A DNA stretch of 64,000 bases from Pradoshia eiseniae (lineage in GTDB: Bacteria > Bacillota > Bacilli > Bacillales > Pradoshiaceae), in the NCBI RefSeq assembly GCF_002946355.1, contig NZ_PKOZ01000002.1, forward strand, positions 1 to 64,000, given 5' to 3'. A program made the translations under genes and the position numbers. The notes below the pieces were generated by a model, which saw only the letters and a list, made by a program, of their open reading frames with translations, was not told the DNA's origin and ran no database searches. Positions 10,908-21,298 of this stretch are shown one piece after another (positions within the stretch are counted from its first letter, which is position 1; every line of letters starts with the position of its first letter).

Positions 10908-11696
10908 TTGAAGAAGAAACATTTGCTTCTCTTTGGTTCAGTCATATTTCTTATTGCCATTCTATCAGGGTGCAGTGAAATTAATGAACCAATCACTTCA
11001 GAGAGTGAGGGAATCTGGAATACTTATTTTGTTTATCCGCTTTCCTGGTTGATTATTAAAATGGCAGACATATTCGGAAACCGATATGGAATTTCTATTA
11101 TTGTTGTCACAATTCTTGTGCGACTTCTTATTTTGCCATTAATGATCAAGCAAATAAAAAGCACAAAGGCTATGCAGGCAATTCAGCCTGAAATGAACCG
11201 CCTTAAAGAGAAGTACAGCTCCAAGGATGCTGAGACACAGCAAAAACTGCAGCAGGAAACGATGGCTTTATTCCAGCAGCATGGTGTTAATCCATTAGCT
11301 GGATGTCTGCCGATCTTTATCCAAATGCCTATCTTAATTGCATTCTACCATGCGATTATGAGGACAACAGAGATAGCAAACCATAGTTTCCTATGGTTTG
11401 ATTTAGGCGATAAAGACCCATTCTTTATCTTGCCGCTTGTCGCGGGCTTAACAACCTATATCCAACAAAAAATCTCCATGGTTGGACAAGATAATAACCC
11501 GACAATGCAAATGATGCTGTACATTATGCCGATTATGATTATCGTATTTGCGATTAATTTCCCAGCGGCATTATCACTATACTGGGTTATTGGTAACCTA
11601 TTCTCTATTGCTCAAACTTACTTCATTAAAGGTCCAGATATTAAGCAAGCAAAGTCTGACAAGGCAATTGCTAGAGCTGGAGGTAAGAAAAAGTGA
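10908..11696 (+). CDS. spoIIIJ: Membrane protein insertase YidC1/SpoIIIJ
   Basis: This is the YidC/Oxa1-type insertase that places proteins in the membrane; in Bacillus the SpoIIIJ paralogue is also needed for forespore gene activation. The 262-residue lipoprotein has a signal peptide and lipobox ending LSGC (Cys22). A first membrane segment precedes [20 protein letters not shown], and several hydrophobic segments follow ([45 protein letters not shown]). The C-terminus is basic. The start is TTG after TTAGGAGGAAAGAAGGC. Its stop overlaps the jag start, so the two are translationally coupled. Confidence 0.95.
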   Translation: MKKKHLLLFGSVIFLIAILSGCSEINEPITSESEGIWNTYFVYPLSWLIIKMADIFGNRYGISIIVVTILVRLLILPLMIKQIKSTKAMQAIQPEMNRLKEKYSSKDAETQQKLQQETMALFQQHGVNPLAGCLPIFIQMPILIAFYHAIMRTTEIANHSFLWFDLGDKDPFFILPLVAGLTTYIQQKISMVGQDNNPTMQMMLYIMPIMIIVFAINFPAALSLYWVIGNLFSIAQTYFIKGPDIKQAKSDKAIARAGGKKK

Positions 11697-12313
11697 AACA
11701 AGTAACCGCAACTGCCCAAACGGTGGATGAAGCCGTTGAATCTGCAATTAAACAATTAAATGCATCCGAGGATATGATTGAAGTCCAAGTCGTGGATGAA
11801 GGCAAAAAAGGCTTTTTGGGCTTATTTGGCACAAGGCCGGCCATTGTTAAAGTCATTTTGAAGCAGGATCCTTTGGCAGAAGCCAAGCGCTTCATAGAAG
11901 ACGTCGCAGAGCAAATGGGTGCGCCGGTGCAAGTGACACTGAAAAGGGAAGGCAAATTAGTCATTTTTGAGCTATCTGGCGAGAAAATTGCTATGCTAAT
12001 TGGCAAACGGGGACAAACCCTCAATTCGTTACAATACTTGACCCAGTTAGTGGCTAACAAGCATTCCGAGCAATACTTGACTGTTATGCTTGATGCGGAG
12101 GATTACCGAAGCAGAAGGACGCAGACGCTTAAACAGCTTGCGGAGAAAATGGCAAGCAAGGCGCTTTATACGAAAAAGGAAGTGCCGCTTGAGCCAATGC
12201 CGTCTTACGAGCGGAAAGTCATTCATTCAGCATTGATGAACAAGAAGAATATTAAGACCTATTCTGCGGGAACCGAACCGAATCGATATATCGTGATCGC
12301 CCCGCATAAATAA
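11693..12313 (+). CDS. jag: RNA-binding protein Jag/KhpB
   Basis: The 206-residue protein has an N-terminal Jag domain ([20 protein letters not shown]), a KH domain with [20 protein letters not shown], and a C-terminal R3H domain ([15 protein letters not shown] and [14 protein letters not shown]). KhpB acts as an RNA chaperone and is linked to cell elongation in other Firmicutes. The GTG start overlaps the spoIIIJ TGA by four bases. Confidence 0.95.
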   Translation: MKQVTATAQTVDEAVESAIKQLNASEDMIEVQVVDEGKKGFLGLFGTRPAIVKVILKQDPLAEAKRFIEDVAEQMGAPVQVTLKREGKLVIFELSGEKIAMLIGKRGQTLNSLQYLTQLVANKHSEQYLTVMLDAEDYRSRRTQTLKQLAEKMASKALYTKKEVPLEPMPSYERKVIHSALMNKKNIKTYSAGTEPNRYIVIAPHK

Positions 12314-12314
12314 G

Positions 12315-12345
12315 AAATGCCGGCCAAAACATGGCCGGCATTTTT
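12315..12345 (+). terminator. jag terminator, shared convergent spacer with nsrR
   Basis: AATGCCGGCC pairs with GGCCGGCATT and a T run follows. It lies between the ends of jag and nsrR. Confidence 0.9.
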
Positions 12346-12819
12346 TTATTGATCCTCATCCGGATCTATGTTATCAAGCTCAGCAGAGGCTGATTGCTGG
12401 AGCATCTTTAGAAGCATGCCTTTATTTTTCGAGATATCTTCAAGAGAATAGGCATCAAGTACCTCGATGAAGGCCAAGAGGGCCTGATTCAGGATATTTC
12501 TTAGTGCGCAAACCGGTGAAATGGGGCAGTGATTATCTGAGGTGAAGCATTCAACGATAGCGAAATCCTCTTCTGTCTTTCTGACAAGAGCGCCAATATT
12601 TATATCATGCGGTTCCATAGCAAGGCGAATTCCGCCATTTCTTCCCCGGACCGTTTCTATATACCCTAATTTCCCTAAATTATAAATAACCTTCATAAGA
12701 TGATTCTTTGATATGCCATAGGCTGCCGCAATATCCTTTATATTAGCCAATTTATGAGTATCTGCGCTTAAATACATTAAGACGCGAATGGAATAATCGG
12801 TGTAGCTCGTTAATCGCAT
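12346..12819 (-). CDS. nsrR: Nitric-oxide-sensing Rrf2-family repressor NsrR
   Basis: This is a 157-residue Rrf2 regulator. The winged helix (residues 1-65) has KDIAAAYGISKNHLMKVIYNLGKLGY. Three cysteines (C91, C98, C104) in ECFTSDNHCPISPVCALR, together with D8, match the Fe-S ligand set known for NsrR. NO attack on that cluster relieves repression. It is divergent from hmp, the classic NsrR target, which fits NsrR better than IscR. The C-terminus is longer and more acidic than minimal family members. Confidence 0.9.
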   Translation of the reverse strand: MRLTSYTDYSIRVLMYLSADTHKLANIKDIAAAYGISKNHLMKVIYNLGKLGYIETVRGRNGGIRLAMEPHDINIGALVRKTEEDFAIVECFTSDNHCPISPVCALRNILNQALLAFIEVLDAYSLEDISKNKGMLLKMLQQSASAELDNIDPDEDQ

Positions 12820-12922
12820 GATGAATTCCTCTCTTTCTGCCTGCGATATATATTAATACTATCATATTTAAAAGATTATTTTAAAAATTGCATTTGTTTT
12901 AAATTGGGTGGATAATAAAGAA

Positions 12923-12935
12923 GTATTTAAAATAC
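12923..12935 (+). promoter_or_regulatory. Candidate NsrR operator upstream of hmp
   Basis: GTATTTAAAATAC is a perfect 13-bp palindrome about the central A, 30 bp upstream of the hmp start. AT-rich palindromes with TATTTTAAA-like cores are typical NsrR targets. The function is inferred from position. Confidence 0.5.
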
Positions 12936-12964
12936 ATCTTTTAGTAACAGAGGGAGTGATTGGG

Positions 12965-14146
12965 ATGTTATCAGCTAAAACAATTGAAATTGTGAAATCA
13001 ACAGCCCCTATTTTAGAAACGAGAGGGAAAGAAATTACGACTACGTTCTACCGAAATCTTTTTGTGAAACACCCTGAATTATTAAATATTTTTAACCATG
13101 CGAACCAGCAAAAGGGGCGCCAGCAAACGGCTCTCGCTAATACGGTAACGGCAGCTGCACATTATATTGATCGGCTTGAGGTGTTATTGCCGGTGGTAAA
13201 GCAAATTGCCCATAAGCATAGAAGCTTGGCCATCAAGCCTGAGCATTATCCGATTGTTGGAGAGAATTTGCTAGAGGCGATCAAGGAGGTGCTCGGTGAA
13301 GCAGCTACGGATGAAATCATTGGAGCTTGGGCCGAGGCATACGCAGTGATTGCCGATGTCTTCATTGCTGTTGAGAAGGAAATGTATGAAGAAGTACAAG
13401 AAGCAGCAGGCGGCTGGGCTGATTATAAGGAGTTCATCGTAATGGATAAAGTGAGAGAAAGTGAGAATATCACCTCGATTCTTTTGAAGCCTGCAGATGG
13501 TCAAGCTTTACCGGCGTTTAAACCTGGCCAGTACATGACCATCCGAATCTCGATTCCAGGTGAGCAATATTTGATGAACCGGCAGTACAGTTTGACTTGT
13601 TCTCCCAATAAGGAGTACTTCCGAATCTCCGTGAAAAAAGAGCTGCCTGGGAGCAGTCCGGATGGGAAGGTTTCGAATTATCTCCATACCTATCTGAATG
13701 TAGGCGACCGTCTTGAGGCCACAGCGCCGGCTGGAGATTTCACCCTTGATGTCATGGAATCAAAACCAGTGTATTTTATTGCCGGAGGGGTAGGCATTAC
13801 TCCGTTTATGAGTATGCTCCATACCTTGTCGGAGAAGAATCCTTCAAGGGAAGTTGTTCTGAAGCACTCCGTTAGAAATGAACAAATCCGGCCATTTAAC
13901 AAAGAACTGAAGCAGCTGGTTCAGAAGATGCCTCATTTCGAAGCGATGTTTTATTTGAGTGATGACAAGAGAAGAATGACCTCTGAAGACCTGCAAGGGC
14001 TGGATCCAAAGGGGATTTACTACGTTTGCGGACCAGCAGGATTCATGAGCTTTGCTGTGAGCTCCTTGCGAGAAGCAGGGATTGGTGAGGATCAAATCCA
14101 TCATGAATTTTTCGGACCTGCCATGCAGCTGGAAGAGACTAAATAA
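12965..14146 (+). CDS. hmp: Flavohemoglobin Hmp (nitric oxide dioxygenase)
   Basis: Hmp oxidises NO to nitrate with O2 and NADPH. The 393-residue protein starts at ATG after AGAGGGAGTGATTGGG; an upstream GTG at 12908 lacks a good site. The globin domain (1-140) has Tyr29 and proximal His85 in IAHKHRSLAIKPEHY. The FAD domain carries RQYSLTCSP. The NAD domain carries FIAGGVGITPFMSM and YYVCGPAGFM, and ends HHEFFGPAMQL. Divergent nsrR and a palindrome upstream imply NO induction. Confidence 0.95.
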   Translation: MLSAKTIEIVKSTAPILETRGKEITTTFYRNLFVKHPELLNIFNHANQQKGRQQTALANTVTAAAHYIDRLEVLLPVVKQIAHKHRSLAIKPEHYPIVGENLLEAIKEVLGEAATDEIIGAWAEAYAVIADVFIAVEKEMYEEVQEAAGGWADYKEFIVMDKVRESENITSILLKPADGQALPAFKPGQYMTIRISIPGEQYLMNRQYSLTCSPNKEYFRISVKKELPGSSPDGKVSNYLHTYLNVGDRLEATAPAGDFTLDVMESKPVYFIAGGVGITPFMSMLHTLSEKNPSREVVLKHSVRNEQIRPFNKELKQLVQKMPHFEAMFYLSDDKRRMTSEDLQGLDPKGIYYVCGPAGFMSFAVSSLREAGIGEDQIHHEFFGPAMQLEETK

Positions 14147-14199
14147 GGGGGATATTGGCGATACTAAATAATATCCGGCAGACATTTATATAGAAAGAA

Positions 14200-14237
14200 T
14201 AAAAAGGGGCGAGGATAGGAATCTTGGTCCTTTTTTA
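14200..14237 (+). terminator. Probable hmp terminator
   Basis: AAAAAGG and CCTTTTTT form the base of an imperfect hairpin followed by T-rich sequence. A shorter hairpin (GGATATT with AATATCC) lies at about 14151-14176. Confidence 0.6.
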
Positions 14238-14320
14238 TGTTGAAAGAAAAAACAAGGAGAGTCTGATATATTAACAGCGATAATCAAAAGAAGATTGTGC
14301 TTAGATTCTTGTTATTCACA

Positions 14321-14370
14321 TGTGGATAAGTTAAAATTAAACGTATTGCATTTCCGCAGGATGTGGATAA
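14321..14370 (+). promoter_or_regulatory. Pair of DnaA boxes upstream of mnmE
   Basis: Two perfect TGTGGATAA boxes (14321-14329 and 14362-14370) in the same orientation lie 41 bp apart, within 130 bp of mnmE. The 301-bp hmp-mnmE gap otherwise holds only the hmp terminator. Confidence 0.7.
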
Positions 14371-14447
14371 AAGCGATTCTTACAGTAAGTCGGAGAAGCC
14401 GATTTTAATATAAAACGAAAAAACACAACAGGAAAGGAGTAAAAACC

Positions 14448-15833
14448 ATGGATTTTGAAACAATTGCTGCGATATCAACTGCGATGGGCGAAGGGGCGAT
14501 TGGTATTGTCCGTTTGAGCGGAGATGAAGCAATCAAGATAGCCGATTCTGTTTATCGAAGCCCTAAAGGGAAATCCTTGGCTGATGTGAAGAGCCACACG
14601 ATTCATTATGGACATATGGTTGACCCTGCGACAAACCAAATGGTTGATGAAGTGATGGTGTCTGTGATGAAGGGGCCGAATACCTTCACGCGTGAGGATA
14701 CGGTTGAAATCAATTGTCATGGTGGACTTGTCTCCGTCAACAAAGTACTGCAACTAGTCTTGAATCAAGGAGCAAAGCTAGCAGAGCCGGGTGAATTCAC
14801 GAAACGTGCCTTCTTAAACGGCCGCATTGATTTGTCTCAGGCAGAAGCAGTCATGGATCTCATCCGGGCGAAGACGGATAAAGCTATGAACATGGCATTA
14901 GGCCAGGTTGAAGGGAAGTTATCTAAATTGATTCGGGCCCTCCGCCAGGAAATCCTCGAAACACTTGCCCAAGTAGAAGTAAACATTGATTACCCAGAAT
15001 ATGATGATGTAGAAGAAATGACACACCGCTTATTTAAGGAGCGTTGTGAGCATGTGAAGGCAGAGATTGAGAGGCTCTTGCAAACGAGCCATCAAGGAAA
15101 GATCCTTAGAGAAGGCATTTCAACAGTTATCATCGGACGTCCGAATGTTGGTAAATCGTCCTTGTTAAATAGTCTCGTGCAGGAGAATAAGGCCATCGTA
15201 ACTGACATTCCTGGTACGACGCGGGATGTCATCGAGGAATATGTCAATGTAAGAGGGGTTCCCTTAAGACTCGTTGATACAGCTGGGATCAGGGAAACTG
15301 AAGACATTGTTGAGCGCATTGGTGTTGAACGTTCACGGGAAGTTTTGAAGAAGGCAGACTTAATTTTGCTTGTTTTAAATAATGCCGATGATTTTACAGA
15401 AGAAGATGTACGATTATTTGACGCGGTGAAGGGCATGGATGTGATTGTCTTGATCAACAAGACAGACCTGCCGCGTAAATTGGATATAGACAAAGTGAAA
15501 GATAGAGCGGGGAACTATCCGATTATTATGACCTCCTTGAAAGAAGAGGTCGGTGTCGATCAGCTTGAAGAGGCAATTTCTAGCTTGTTCTTTGAAGGGA
15601 ATTTGCAGATGGGGGATGCAACCTATGTATCAAATTCTCGTCATATCGCTCTTTTGAACCAAGCGAAGAAGGCGATTGAAGATGCACTTGAAGGAATTGA
15701 AGCTGGTGTACCAATTGATCTTGTCCAAATTGACTTGACAAAGTCATGGGAAATGCTCGGCGAAATTATTGGGGATAGTGTACATGAAAGCTTAATCGAT
15801 CAGTTGTTCTCGCAGTTCTGTCTTGGGAAATAA
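14448..15833 (+). CDS. mnmE: tRNA modification GTPase MnmE (TrmE)
   Basis: With MnmG it forms the complex that puts the 5-carboxymethylaminomethyl group on wobble U34 of certain tRNAs. The 461-residue protein has an N-terminal tetrahydrofolate-binding domain (1-120), helical domains, and an inserted G domain with GRPNVGKSS (G1), [12 protein letters not shown] and NKTD. It ends in FCLGK, where Cys is the conserved C-terminal residue. ATG follows AAAGGAGTAAAAACC. It is followed by mnmG after 12 bp. Confidence 0.97.
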   Translation: MDFETIAAISTAMGEGAIGIVRLSGDEAIKIADSVYRSPKGKSLADVKSHTIHYGHMVDPATNQMVDEVMVSVMKGPNTFTREDTVEINCHGGLVSVNKVLQLVLNQGAKLAEPGEFTKRAFLNGRIDLSQAEAVMDLIRAKTDKAMNMALGQVEGKLSKLIRALRQEILETLAQVEVNIDYPEYDDVEEMTHRLFKERCEHVKAEIERLLQTSHQGKILREGISTVIIGRPNVGKSSLLNSLVQENKAIVTDIPGTTRDVIEEYVNVRGVPLRLVDTAGIRETEDIVERIGVERSREVLKKADLILLVLNNADDFTEEDVRLFDAVKGMDVIVLINKTDLPRKLDIDKVKDRAGNYPIIMTSLKEEVGVDQLEEAISSLFFEGNLQMGDATYVSNSRHIALLNQAKKAIEDALEGIEAGVPIDLVQIDLTKSWEMLGEIIGDSVHESLIDQLFSQFCLGK

Positions 15834-15845
15834 GGAGGTTAAACA

Positions 15846-17735
15846 ATGGCATATCATGCTGGTGAATACGATGTAATAGTAGTAGGAGCGGGACATGCCG
15901 GCTGTGAGGCTGGTTTGGCTGCAGCGAGACAGGGAGCGAAAACGCTTGTCTTGACAATTAATCTTGATATGGTGGCTTTCATGCCATGTAATCCATCTGT
16001 AGGTGGTCCAGCAAAAGGGATCGTCGTGAGAGAAATAGATGCTCTCGGTGGAGAGATGGGGCGAAATATTGATAAGACGCATATCCAAATGCGGATGCTT
16101 AACACAGGCAAGGGGCCAGCTGTCCGCGCGTTACGGGCACAAGCCGATAAATTTGCCTACCAAAATGAAATGAAGAAAACATTAGAGGATGAGAAAAATC
16201 TTACGCTGATGCAGGGAATGGTCGACCGGTTGATTATTGAGGATGGCGAGTGCAAAGGTGTCATTACACAAACGGGAGCGATGTACCACTCCAAGGCCGT
16301 TGTCATCACGACAGGAACATTCCTGCGCGGGGAAATCATCCTCGGTGAACTGAAATACTCAAGCGGTCCGAATAATCAGCAGCCTTCCATTAAGCTGTCT
16401 GAGCACCTAGAAGAGCTGGGCTTTGATTTGGTTCGCTTTAAAACAGGTACTCCTCCGCGTGTGAACGGAGAAACCATTGATTATGGCAAAACTGAAATCC
16501 AGCCTGGTGACGATGTGCCAAGGGCATTCTCCTATGAAACAACGGCTTATATTACCGATCAGCTGCCGTGCTGGCTTACCTATACGAATGAAGGGACGCA
16601 TGCGATTATTGACCGAAATCTCCATCGTTCCCCGATGTATTCTGGCATGATTAAGGGGACAGGACCACGTTATTGTCCATCCATTGAAGATAAGGTTGTC
16701 CGCTTTAATGATAAGCCGCGCCATCAAATATTCCTGGAGCCTGAGGGTCGCAATACACATGAGGTCTACGTTCAAGGACTTTCCACAAGCCTTCCGGAGG
16801 ATGTTCAAAAGGAGATCCTTTCAACCATCCCTGGTCTTGAGAATGTCCAAATGATGCGTGCTGGCTATGCGATTGAGTATGATGCGGTTGTTCCGACTCA
16901 GCTTTGGCCGACCCTTGAGACAAAACGCATTAAGAATCTATACACAGCGGGCCAAATTAATGGAACCTCCGGTTATGAGGAAGCTGCTGGTCAAGGCTTG
17001 ATGGCTGGAATTAACGCTGGCCGCAGAGCGCTTAATGAAGAGGAGCTCATTCTCAGCCGTTCGGAGGCTTATATTGGGGTTCTGATTGATGATTTGGTTA
17101 CGAAAGGTACGAATGAGCCATACCGCTTATTAACATCGAGAGCTGAGTACCGTCTGCTGCTTCGTCATGATAATGCTGATTTGCGCTTAACCGAAATCGG
17201 GCATAGGATCGGCTTGATTAGTGATGCCCGCTATGAACGATTTCAAACGAAGAAGGCAATCATTGAAGCTGAAATCGAAAGGCTCCGAAATACGATTATT
17301 AAGCCGAACGCGGAAGTTCAAGCTAAATTGAAAGAGTGGGGCAGCAGTGAGCTGAAGGACGGTATACGCGGCCATGATCTGTTACGAAGAACCGAGATGA
17401 CTTACGCTCTTGTAAGTGAACTGATTCCAAGTGAGCAGGAAATCACAGATGATGTTGCAGAACAAGTGGAAATCCAAGTGAAATATGAAGGCTATATCGA
17501 AAAGTCTATCCAGCAGGTTGAGAAGCTTAAGAAAATGGAGAACAAAAAAATACCTGATTTGATTGATTATGATGCCATTACTGGACTTGCCTCAGAGGCA
17601 AGGCAAAAATTGAAGCAGGTACGTCCTTTATCTGTTGCGCAAGCTTCGCGAATATCTGGTGTAAATCCAGCTGATATTTCCATCCTGCTCGTCTATATCG
17701 AACAAGGGAAAATCGCTAAAATAGCCCAAAACTAA
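15846..17735 (+). CDS. mnmG: tRNA uridine-5-carboxymethylaminomethyl modification enzyme MnmG (GidA)
   Basis: This FAD-dependent partner of MnmE has 629 residues, the normal size. The N-terminal dinucleotide motif is [12 protein letters not shown]. The family blocks [11 protein letters not shown] and GTFLRGEI are present, as is [17 protein letters not shown]. The C-terminal helical region binds MnmE and tRNA. ATG follows AAGGAGGTTAAACA. The order mnmE-mnmG-rsmG-noc is the standard Bacillus arrangement. Confidence 0.98.
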   Translation: MAYHAGEYDVIVVGAGHAGCEAGLAAARQGAKTLVLTINLDMVAFMPCNPSVGGPAKGIVVREIDALGGEMGRNIDKTHIQMRMLNTGKGPAVRALRAQADKFAYQNEMKKTLEDEKNLTLMQGMVDRLIIEDGECKGVITQTGAMYHSKAVVITTGTFLRGEIILGELKYSSGPNNQQPSIKLSEHLEELGFDLVRFKTGTPPRVNGETIDYGKTEIQPGDDVPRAFSYETTAYITDQLPCWLTYTNEGTHAIIDRNLHRSPMYSGMIKGTGPRYCPSIEDKVVRFNDKPRHQIFLEPEGRNTHEVYVQGLSTSLPEDVQKEILSTIPGLENVQMMRAGYAIEYDAVVPTQLWPTLETKRIKNLYTAGQINGTSGYEEAAGQGLMAGINAGRRALNEEELILSRSEAYIGVLIDDLVTKGTNEPYRLLTSRAEYRLLLRHDNADLRLTEIGHRIGLISDARYERFQTKKAIIEAEIERLRNTIIKPNAEVQAKLKEWGSSELKDGIRGHDLLRRTEMTYALVSELIPSEQEITDDVAEQVEIQVKYEGYIEKSIQQVEKLKKMENKKIPDLIDYDAITGLASEARQKLKQVRPLSVAQASRISGVNPADISILLVYIEQGKIAKIAQN

Positions 17736-17750
17736 TAATGAGGTAAGCAC

Positions 17751-18467
17751 ATGAATATCCATGAATTTGAACAAGCGTTAAAGGAGAAGGGGATTGACCT
17801 TTCTCCTAAACAACTTGACCAGTTTGAAACCTATTTCAAGATGCTGGTTGAATGGAATGAAAAGGTGAATTTGACCGCCATCACAGAGAAGGAAGAAGTT
17901 TATTTGAAGCATTTTTATGATTCAATTTCTCCATCCTTCTTCGTCAATCTTTCTGGGGAGAAGTCCATATGTGATGTAGGAGCGGGAGCAGGATTTCCAA
18001 GCATTCCGCTGAAGATATGCTTTCCTTCCTTGAAGGTATCGATTGTTGATTCACTTAATAAGCGCATCACCTTCTTGAAAAACCTGACAGAAACACTTGG
18101 CCTAGAAAATGTGAACCTTTATCATGACCGAGCTGAAACGTTTGGGAAGCTTTCAGAGCAGCGAGAGCAATATGATATCGTCACAGCCCGTGCGGTGGCA
18201 AGACTGTCTGTTCTCAGTGAGCTTTGTTTGCCGCTCGTCAAGGTCGGCGGACAATTCATTGCCCTGAAGGGGGCAGGGGCAGAGGATGAAGTAAGTATAG
18301 GAAAGAAGGCTGTGACCATTCTAGGCGGGAAGCTAAAAGAAGATCATTACTTCCAGCTTCCAAAAGAGGATAGTGACCGGCATATCGTCATCATCGATAA
18401 AGTGAAGCCAACACCGAAAAAATATCCTCGAAAACCAGGAACGCCGAATAAGCAGCCTCTAGAATAA
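17751..18467 (+). CDS. rsmG: 16S rRNA (guanine527-N7)-methyltransferase RsmG (GidB)
   Basis: It methylates G527 of 16S rRNA with S-adenosylmethionine; loss gives low-level streptomycin resistance in other species. The 238-residue protein has the SAM-binding motif [15 protein letters not shown], the segment [11 protein letters not shown] and [11 protein letters not shown]. The basic C-terminus reads [17 protein letters not shown]. It starts 15 bp after mnmG in the same operon. Confidence 0.96.
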   Translation: MNIHEFEQALKEKGIDLSPKQLDQFETYFKMLVEWNEKVNLTAITEKEEVYLKHFYDSISPSFFVNLSGEKSICDVGAGAGFPSIPLKICFPSLKVSIVDSLNKRITFLKNLTETLGLENVNLYHDRAETFGKLSEQREQYDIVTARAVARLSVLSELCLPLVKVGGQFIALKGAGAEDEVSIGKKAVTILGGKLKEDHYFQLPKEDSDRHIVIIDKVKPTPKKYPRKPGTPNKQPLE

Positions 18468-18561
18468 AGAAACTTTAGCAGACGGGAGTGCGAAAAATCT
18501 GTATAATGAAAGATAGCGATTACTAGAAAATGAAGCGTTCCCGTTTTATTGCTAAGGTTAT

Positions 18562-18592
18562 CAACTAGGATTATGCTAGTTGGAAGTTTTTT
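18562..18592 (+). terminator. Terminator-like hairpin in the noc leader
   Basis: CAACTAG, a 7-nt loop and CTAGTTG are followed by GAAG and six T, directly ahead of the noc ribosome site. It may end rsmG transcripts or attenuate noc. Confidence 0.5.
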
Positions 18593-18607
18593 AAAGGTGG
18601 TGTAGGG

Positions 18608-19480
18608 ATGAGTAAACATCCTTTTTCACGTTTTTTTGGGCTTGGAGAAAAGGAAGAGACTATAGATCATTTAGATAATCAACAGATGGAAGAAGTGCGT
18701 AATGAAATACATGAAATTCCAGTAAATTCCATATCCCCGAATCGTTTTCAGCCGCGGAGCATTTTTGCAGATGAAAAAATCAATGAGCTTGCCCAAACGA
18801 TTGAAACTCATGGAATCATCCAGCCAATCGTCGTACGTGAACTTCAGGAAGGACGCTATGAAATTATCGCCGGAGAAAGGCGTTTTCGGGCAGTCAGTAA
18901 ATTAGGATGGGAAACGATTCCGGCCATTATCAATAACTTATCAGATACTGAAACAGCCTCAGTGGCCTTGATTGAAAACCTCCAACGTGAAGAATTGTCC
19001 CCGATTGAAGAAGCAATTGCGTATAGTAAGCTGATTGAACTCCATCAATTGACACAAGAAGGGCTTGCAAACCAGCTGGGTATTGGACAATCAACGGTTG
19101 CGAACAAGATCCGTCTCTTGAAGCTCCCTGAGTCAGTCCAAACCGCAGTTATGAATAAGCAAATTACAGAAAGACATGCCCGTTCACTCATTCCATTGAA
19201 AAATGCCGAATTGCAAAATCAGCTTGTGAGTGAAATCATCGAAAAAAGCCTGAATGTGAAACAAACAGAAGAACGAGTCAATAAGCTTCTCTCGAAGGAT
19301 GACGAAAAAAAGCCGCGTTCTATCCGTAAAGCATTCAGCAAGGATATGAGAATTGCGGTCAATACAATCAGGCAATCTATGACTATGGTAAAAGATAATG
19401 GAATTAACCTAGATTCAGAGGAAACGGAATTTGATGATTTTTACCAAATCACCATTCGTATTCCAAAAAAGAAGCAATAA
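18608..19480 (+). CDS. noc: Nucleoid occlusion protein Noc
   Basis: Noc is a ParB-like CTPase that binds its own palindromic sites, contacts the membrane and blocks division over the nucleoid. The 290-residue protein begins with the amphipathic membrane-targeting segment [15 protein letters not shown], typical of Noc and absent from ParB. The ParB/Srx fold has GERRFRA and [14 protein letters not shown], followed by the helix-turn-helix [22 protein letters not shown] follows AAAGGTGGTGTAGGG. A Noc-site-like palindrome occurs in this window at 28775-28788. Confidence 0.96.
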   Translation: MSKHPFSRFFGLGEKEETIDHLDNQQMEEVRNEIHEIPVNSISPNRFQPRSIFADEKINELAQTIETHGIIQPIVVRELQEGRYEIIAGERRFRAVSKLGWETIPAIINNLSDTETASVALIENLQREELSPIEEAIAYSKLIELHQLTQEGLANQLGIGQSTVANKIRLLKLPESVQTAVMNKQITERHARSLIPLKNAELQNQLVSEIIEKSLNVKQTEERVNKLLSKDDEKKPRSIRKAFSKDMRIAVNTIRQSMTMVKDNGINLDSEETEFDDFYQITIRIPKKKQ

Positions 19481-19490
19481 TTGTTTATTT

Positions 19491-19527
19491 ATGACCCAGG
19501 TGATCAAGAAGATTGCCGGGTTTTTTT
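19491..19527 (+). terminator. noc terminator
   Basis: ACCCAGG and CCGGGT flank a 15-nt loop, followed by seven T. Confidence 0.7.
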
Positions 19528-19657
19528 CATTTATGCTACGTTTATACATATTCCGTTATTTTCTTTACAATATTATAAATATATGGACCTCGAAAATTGG
19601 AAACATGATAAAATAGAATACGTTACAAGATGAATGAGAAATGGGGCAGGTGACAAC

Positions 19658-20419
19658 ATGGGAAAAGTAATATCCATAGCAAACCAAAAAGGAGGAGTTG
19701 GTAAGACAACGACTTCCGTTAATTTGGGGGCCTGCTTGGCGTACATCGGGAAAAAAGTATTGCTAGTCGACATTGACCCTCAAGGAAATGCGACCAGTGG
19801 AGTAGGGATAGAGAAAGCTGACGTGGAGCAATGTATTTATGATGTTCTCATTGATGACGTTGAGGTAGCGAGTGTAATCAAAGCGACCAAAGTAGAGAAT
19901 CTTGATGTAATTCCGGCAACAATACAGCTGGCCGGTGCAGAAATAGAATTAGTTCCGACCATATCTCGAGAGGTTCGCTTAAAAAGAGCCCTTGAAGAAG
20001 TGTCTGACCAATACGATTACATTATCATTGATTGCCCGCCTTCTTTAGGATTATTAACTCTTAACTCCCTTACAGCATCTGACGCTGTACTTATACCTGT
20101 GCAATGTGAATACTACGCCCTAGAAGGCCTCAGTCAGTTACTCAACACAGTACGTCTAGTTCAAAAGCATTTAAATCAAGAATTAAAGATAGAAGGGGTT
20201 CTGCTCACGATGCTGGATGCTCGAACAAACCTAGGCATTCAAGTCATCGATGAGGTGAAGAAGTACTTCCAGGATAAAGTTTATAAAACAATCATTCCGC
20301 GCACAGTCCGATTAAGCGAGGCGCCAAGCCACGGGGAGCCCATTATTATTTATGACCCGAAATCACGTGGCGCAGATGTATATATAGACTTGGCAAAGGA
20401 AGTGATTGCACATGGGTAA
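19658..20419 (+). CDS. parA: Chromosome-partitioning ATPase ParA (Soj)
   Basis: Soj is a Walker-type ATPase that with ParB governs origin segregation and regulates DnaA. The 253-residue product starts MGKVISIANQKGGVGKTTTS (deviant Walker A). It contains DIDPQGNAT and DCPPSLGLLT and ends in the usual DLAKEVIAHG. The ATG lies after GGCAGGTGACAAC; upstream in-frame starts lack support. Its end overlaps the parB start. Confidence 0.97.
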   Translation: MGKVISIANQKGGVGKTTTSVNLGACLAYIGKKVLLVDIDPQGNATSGVGIEKADVEQCIYDVLIDDVEVASVIKATKVENLDVIPATIQLAGAEIELVPTISREVRLKRALEEVSDQYDYIIIDCPPSLGLLTLNSLTASDAVLIPVQCEYYALEGLSQLLNTVRLVQKHLNQELKIEGVLLTMLDARTNLGIQVIDEVKKYFQDKVYKTIIPRTVRLSEAPSHGEPIIIYDPKSRGADVYIDLAKEVIAHG

Positions 20420-21266
20420 AGGATTGGGAAAAGGACTTGGAAAGGGCCTTAATGCTTTAATAACGAATATGGAAGTAAGCAAAGAGGAAGCCATTGAAGA
20501 GATCAAGCTTTCAGAATTACGCCCGAATCCTTATCAGCCTAGGAAGTCATTCCAGGAGGATGCCATAGAAGAATTGAAGAATTCGATTTTGCAGCATGGA
20601 ATCCTGCAACCATTGATTGTTCGTAAGAGCAGCATAAAAGGGTATGAAATTGTGGCAGGGGAAAGAAGATTTCGTGCCGCGAAGGAAGCAAAGCTTAAGA
20701 CAGTTCCAGTCGTTGTGCGCAATTTCGATGACAGACAGATGATGGAATTAGCCTTGCTTGAGAACCTGCAGCGTGAGGATTTAAATCCTGTAGAAGAAGG
20801 GGCTGCCTATCAATCCCTTTTGCGAAAACTGGATATCACACAAGAAGAATTGGCAAAAAGGATGGGGAAAAGCCGTCCTCATATTGCTAACCATATTCGC
20901 CTACTATCACTTCCAAATGATATACAGGATTATATATCCAACGGAAAGTTATCAATGGGACATGGGAGAGCGTTACTAGGTTTAAAGAATAAGAGTTTAA
21001 TCAAGCCGATTGCAGATAAGGCCATTAAGTCTAACTTAAATGTGAGACAGCTAGAGGAGATTATTCATAACCAAAATGAGAATGTTTCACGTGAAACAAA
21101 GAAAGAGCTACCTAAAGATATCTTTTTACAAGAACGTGAAAGTCATCTTCGGGAACGATTTGGCACATCTGTTACAATCAAAAAATCAAAGAAACGCGGG
21201 AAAATTGAGATTGAATTCTTCTCTGAGGATGATTTAGAAAGGATTCTGGAGATATTGGACAAATAA
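20412..21266 (+). CDS. parB: Chromosome-partitioning protein ParB (Spo0J)
   Basis: ParB is a CTP-dependent clamp that loads at parS, spreads, and recruits SMC. The 284-residue protein has the N-terminal GKGLGKGLGKGLNALI (ParA-stimulating and basic), GERRFRAAKEA (CTP-binding arginine patch), ENLQREDLNPVEE, and the helix-turn-helix EELAKRMGKSRPHIANHIRLL. The C-terminal dimerisation domain follows. The gene overlaps parA by eight bases and contains a perfect parS. Confidence 0.97.
   Translation: MGKGLGKGLGKGLNALITNMEVSKEEAIEEIKLSELRPNPYQPRKSFQEDAIEELKNSILQHGILQPLIVRKSSIKGYEIVAGERRFRAAKEAKLKTVPVVVRNFDDRQMMELALLENLQREDLNPVEEGAAYQSLLRKLDITQEELAKRMGKSRPHIANHIRLLSLPNDIQDYISNGKLSMGHGRALLGLKNKSLIKPIADKAIKSNLNVRQLEEIIHNQNENVSRETKKELPKDIFLQERESHLRERFGTSVTIKKSKKRGKIEIEFFSEDDLERILEILDK
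21083..21098. promoter_or_regulatory. parS site inside parB
   Basis: TGTTTCACGTGAAACA is a perfect match to the parS consensus bound by ParB. The parB gene of B. subtilis also contains a parS. Confidence 0.97.
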
Positions 21267-21298
21267 AAAAACCATTTTTTAATGGTTTTTTTATTTTA
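21267..21298. terminator. Bidirectional terminator between parB and yyaC
   Basis: AAAAAACCATT pairs with AATGGTTTTTT, with A and T runs on both sides, serving the convergent parB and yyaC genes. Confidence 0.85.

Noticed and set aside
16407-16808. 133-codon open frame on the minus strand inside mnmG
   Set aside because: It is an antisense shadow of conserved mnmG sequence.
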